In this document: positions 29,539 to 31,469 of the stretch, piece after piece
Layout: the number at the start of each line of letters is the position of its first letter
Position numbering within the stretch: the first letter of the stretch is position 1
From: a virus
DNA length: 31,469 nucleotides
Virus record (IMG/VR): IMGVR_UViG_3300008110_000250
Span: 1 to 31,469 of that record
Reading direction: 5' to 3' (one strand)
Position numbers and translations under genes: made by a program
The notes under the pieces: model-generated
What the model was told of the DNA's origin: nothing
What the model saw: only the letters and a program-made list of their open reading frames with translations
Databases searched by the model: none

Positions 29539-30453
29539 TTACCAGAAACCAGAAACAAGGTTGCCATAGATTCCGGTCTTGGATGAAATTTCAGCAACCT
29601 CTTTGGCGCTTCCCCTTTTGATTTTTTGAATATCAGAATCAATTTGACCTTGTAATTTGGTAAGGCCAGAGTTGTAAGCAAATTCATCCCGCTGACGCAT
29701 CTTTTGTTGCATCTGCTCAATTTCGCCTACACTACCAGTAAACTTGTCTGGCATTGCACCAAACTTAAGTCCGACTGTTTTTTGAGTCTCAGCGTCAAGT
29801 GTCGGGGAAAATTGCGAGCCGGTAGAAATTGTGTACTCTCCTGTACTCTTTTGCCAGTCAGGTGCACCTTCCACGCCCTTAACGGTTTCCTTTTTACTGG
29901 GGCCGTAGTAAATGCGGTGGTAATTTTCTAGATAGCTACCACCAACTTTTTCTTTATATTCATCGCTGCTCTTAAGGGAGTCTGCGATTGCATTGACATC
30001 AAGCTTACCGCCTGACTTGGAAATTTCACCGATGCGTGTTTTTAATTCTTGATCAGATGCTTTGCGTCCCAGGAGATCTTGGAACGCACGTTGAACAAGT
30101 GTTTCCCTTTGCTCGGGTTCGCGTTCTAAACTAGTTTGCTCAATTTCTCTGAGATAACTGGCAACATTATCGGGATCCATCCCGTATTGTTGTTGATAAT
30201 CTCCAATTTGCTGCAGCGCTTTTTCTTTAGTAACAGAACCACTAGCAAGCTGTTTTTTTAAAACAGAGTAGTAAGGATCTAGGTTGCGTACACCAGAACT
30301 TTTTAAAAGTGATTTGCGAGTAGCTTCTGCTTGCTCTGCAGCGTCTTTTTTCTGACGCGCCGTTTCAATATCTGTTGCTAGCTGGGCATAATAAGCGCGT
30401 TGTTCAGCGCTCTCCTTAGGAGCTTCTACGTTTATGGATTTGCCACCACCCAT
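29539..30453 (-). CDS. Gln/Lys-rich virion-type protein with DUF4214-like segment
   Basis: 304 residues; AAAGGAATT lies upstream of the ATG. The N-terminal third is a charged coiled coil (KESAEQRAYYAQLATDIETARQ...). Residues 119-168 read LVQRAFQDLLGRKASDQELK, ending ADSLKSSDEYKEK: a pattern like DUF4214 or the phycobilisome-linker-type module (an LGR-x-A-(S/D)...S-x-EY frame). The rest is polar and Gln-rich, ending GIYGNLVSGFW. Length and composition suggest a structural or ejected protein. The DUF4214 assignment is from pattern only. Confidence 0.65.
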   Translation of the reverse strand: MGGGKSINVEAPKESAEQRAYYAQLATDIETARQKKDAAEQAEATRKSLLKSSGVRNLDPYYSVLKKQLASGSVTKEKALQQIGDYQQQYGMDPDNVASYLREIEQTSLEREPEQRETLVQRAFQDLLGRKASDQELKTRIGEISKSGGKLDVNAIADSLKSSDEYKEKVGGSYLENYHRIYYGPSKKETVKGVEGAPDWQKSTGEYTISTGSQFSPTLDAETQKTVGLKFGAMPDKFTGSVGEIEQMQQKMRQRDEFAYNSGLTKLQGQIDSDIQKIKRGSAKEVAEISSKTGIYGNLVSGFW

Positions 30454-30477
30454 TTTTCTAATTCCTTTTATTGTATT

Positions 30478-31047
30478 TTAAGCAGTCTGCATCCAAGCAG
30501 GATTAGTGTAACGAGAAGAAGTAAATGCTGGCGCACCAAACATTACATCTGTTACAGCGCGGCGATCTGCTGTAACACGAGCAATGGCATCTGCGCGGTC
30601 ACGTGCACTTACTTCCAGTGCTCCAGGAGAAAGGCTGTCGCGTAATTGACGCTTTCTTTCTTGAGATGCTAGAAATTGCTCTTGCGGTTCAAAGAACAAA
30701 TTCCCATAATCACGAGCACGTTTTTGGCGTTCGTATTCGTATTCAGGAGCAACTGTTGTATTAAACAACCCCTGCTGGCCTTGACGAAAAGCACCTTGCA
30801 TGGCCATATTTGCCTGCATGGTTGCAATAGCAGCAGCTGTTTGGTTTCTATTGGCTTCTGCTTTGCCTCCAGAAAGGCCACTGAATATGCTGCTGCCAAG
30901 CGTTGCTGCTGCCATCCATGGAAATGCCATACCCTTACTTTTCCCTTTGGTAAACGGATTGTTTTCTAGAACAGACGAACTAGATTTAAATACATCCTGA
31001 GCTACAGGTGTTGTATCGTACCCGAAAGTATTTGTGTCCCAGATCAT
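30478..31047 (-). CDS. Candidate internal virion protein
   Basis: 189 residues. After a polar start, a short hydrophobic Gly/Ala/Ser segment (MAFPWMAAATLGSSIFSGLSGG, about 40-61) is followed by an Ala/Gln/Met-rich helix (ANRNQTAAAIATMQANMAMQ) and Arg/Gln/Glu-rich helices (EYEYERQKRARDYGN, EQFLASQERKRQLRDSL). The layout of one glycine-rich hydrophobic element then a long Gln-rich helix recalls T7 gp14-type ejected proteins that form part of the trans-envelope channel. That analogy is structural, not a sequence match. An internal ATG (residue 40) could also be used. Confidence 0.6.
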   Translation of the reverse strand: MIWDTNTFGYDTTPVAQDVFKSSSSVLENNPFTKGKSKGMAFPWMAAATLGSSIFSGLSGGKAEANRNQTAAAIATMQANMAMQGAFRQGQQGLFNTTVAPEYEYERQKRARDYGNLFFEPQEQFLASQERKRQLRDSLSPGALEVSARDRADAIARVTADRRAVTDVMFGAPAFTSSRYTNPAWMQTA

Positions 31048-31065
31048 CTTATTATTCTACCTTAT

Positions 31066-31469
31066 TTAAAAATACTTTTGGCCAACAACAGGAGCAGGTA
31101 CGCCAACAGCTTGGCGTCCAGCAAGGTAAGCATTACCAACATTGGCAATACCCTGACCTACATAGTCATAAGGTAAGCGCCCGCCACCAAAAGCTGAGTA
31201 GGCAGCTTTACCTAGATTGGAAATAATATCGTTGGTCATACGATATTTCATTTGCTGCTCACCACGGGCTTTATCAAGAGCCAGTTGTTGTTCAATGATT
31301 TTTTGACGGGCCTCAGGAGTATTTTGTTCAATTGCCCAATCAACCAACCGTTCCCCAGCAGGATCTGCAGATTTAAACATTTCAATTGCCCTTGGCTTGT
31401 CTGATTCAGAAAGTGACTGATACTCAGGTGAGCTCAGAAAAGCAAAAGGTGTTAAATACTTTTGTGCAA
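31066..31469 (-). CDS. Virion-type protein, N-terminus beyond window
   Basis: The minus-strand frame is open from the window edge to the TAA at 31066, about 133 residues seen. Upstream of an internal ATG at 31380 the frame continues as AQKYLTPFAFLSSPEYQSLS and SESDKPRAIE, which looks like real protein, so the gene is cut by the window. It is helical and Gln-rich (RQKIIEQQLALDKARGEQQM), then SNLGKAAYSAFGGGRLPYD and a C-terminal VPAPVVGQKYF. No family recognised; same style as the following virion-type genes. Confidence 0.65.
   Translation of the reverse strand, partial: AQKYLTPFAFLSSPEYQSLSESDKPRAIEMFKSADPAGERLVDWAIEQNTPEARQKIIEQQLALDKARGEQQMKYRMTNDIISNLGKAAYSAFGGGRLPYDYVGQGIANVGNAYLAGRQAVGVPAPVVGQKYF

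Noticed and set aside
1-31469. Assignment to T4-like cyanophages
   Set aside because: Fibre N-termini and tiny proteins look cyanophage-like, but the terminase, portal and capsid sequences do not resemble the T4 set and no sheath or tube gene was recognised.

Overview
The window is a stretch of a tailed double-stranded DNA phage genome (Caudoviricetes). It is most likely a lytic phage of a phycobilisome-containing cyanobacterium such as Synechococcus. The phage assignment rests on a large terminase, portal, scaffold-like protein, major capsid protein, virion peptidoglycan hydrolases, tail-fibre proteins and three HNH endonucleases. The cyanobacterial host is inferred mainly from an NblA-like gene (phycobilisome proteolysis adaptor), helped by several tiny proteins and fibre N-termini of the kind seen in cyanophages. 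No integrase, tRNA, rRNA or CRISPR array is visible. The capsid and terminase do not look like the T4 set, and no contractile sheath was recognised, so the phage family is left open.

Layout. Almost everything from 31469 down to 5662, plus 1-3112, reads on the minus strand as a long late (virion) gene block. In transcription order it runs: Gln-rich candidate internal virion/ejection proteins (31469-29178); two overlapping genes including a candidate small terminase subunit (29167-28303); small basic proteins; large terminase (27877-26351); a membrane coiled-coil protein, an AbrB-like protein and two small proteins; portal (25390-23093) overlapping out of frame with a scaffold-like protein (23640-22669); major capsid protein (22070-20904) behind an inverted-repeat-rich leader; a second likely abundant structural protein (20869-20069); a helix-hairpin-helix protein and an intrinsic terminator; a permuted M23 peptidase (19560-18868); tail lysozyme (16475-15804); structural proteins; an 1131-residue virion-type protein (12095-8700); a GH24 lysozyme and the NblA-like gene (7716-6712); and two tail-fibre genes at the left end, the last running off the window. 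Three HNH genes sit between these structural genes.

Plus-strand genes form three islands. 3167-5665 is a tight early-type operon (HTH protein, two unknowns, a Dam-like methyltransferase relative, dCTP deaminase). 6084-6724 holds a small unknown overlapping a DUF3310 gene. 12595-12813 is a single HTH gene with its own promoter and terminator placed inside the late block.

How the genes work together (inference). The early island supplies regulation and nucleotide metabolism, with DNA modification possible. The late block packages DNA, builds the head, supplies three kinds of peptidoglycan hydrolase for entry and lysis, and adds fibres for host recognition. The NblA-like gene, next to the lysozyme, would direct host light-harvesting antennae to proteolysis late in infection. 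Three pairs of neighbouring genes overlap in different frames over 119-548 nt, an unusual coding economy that deserves checking.
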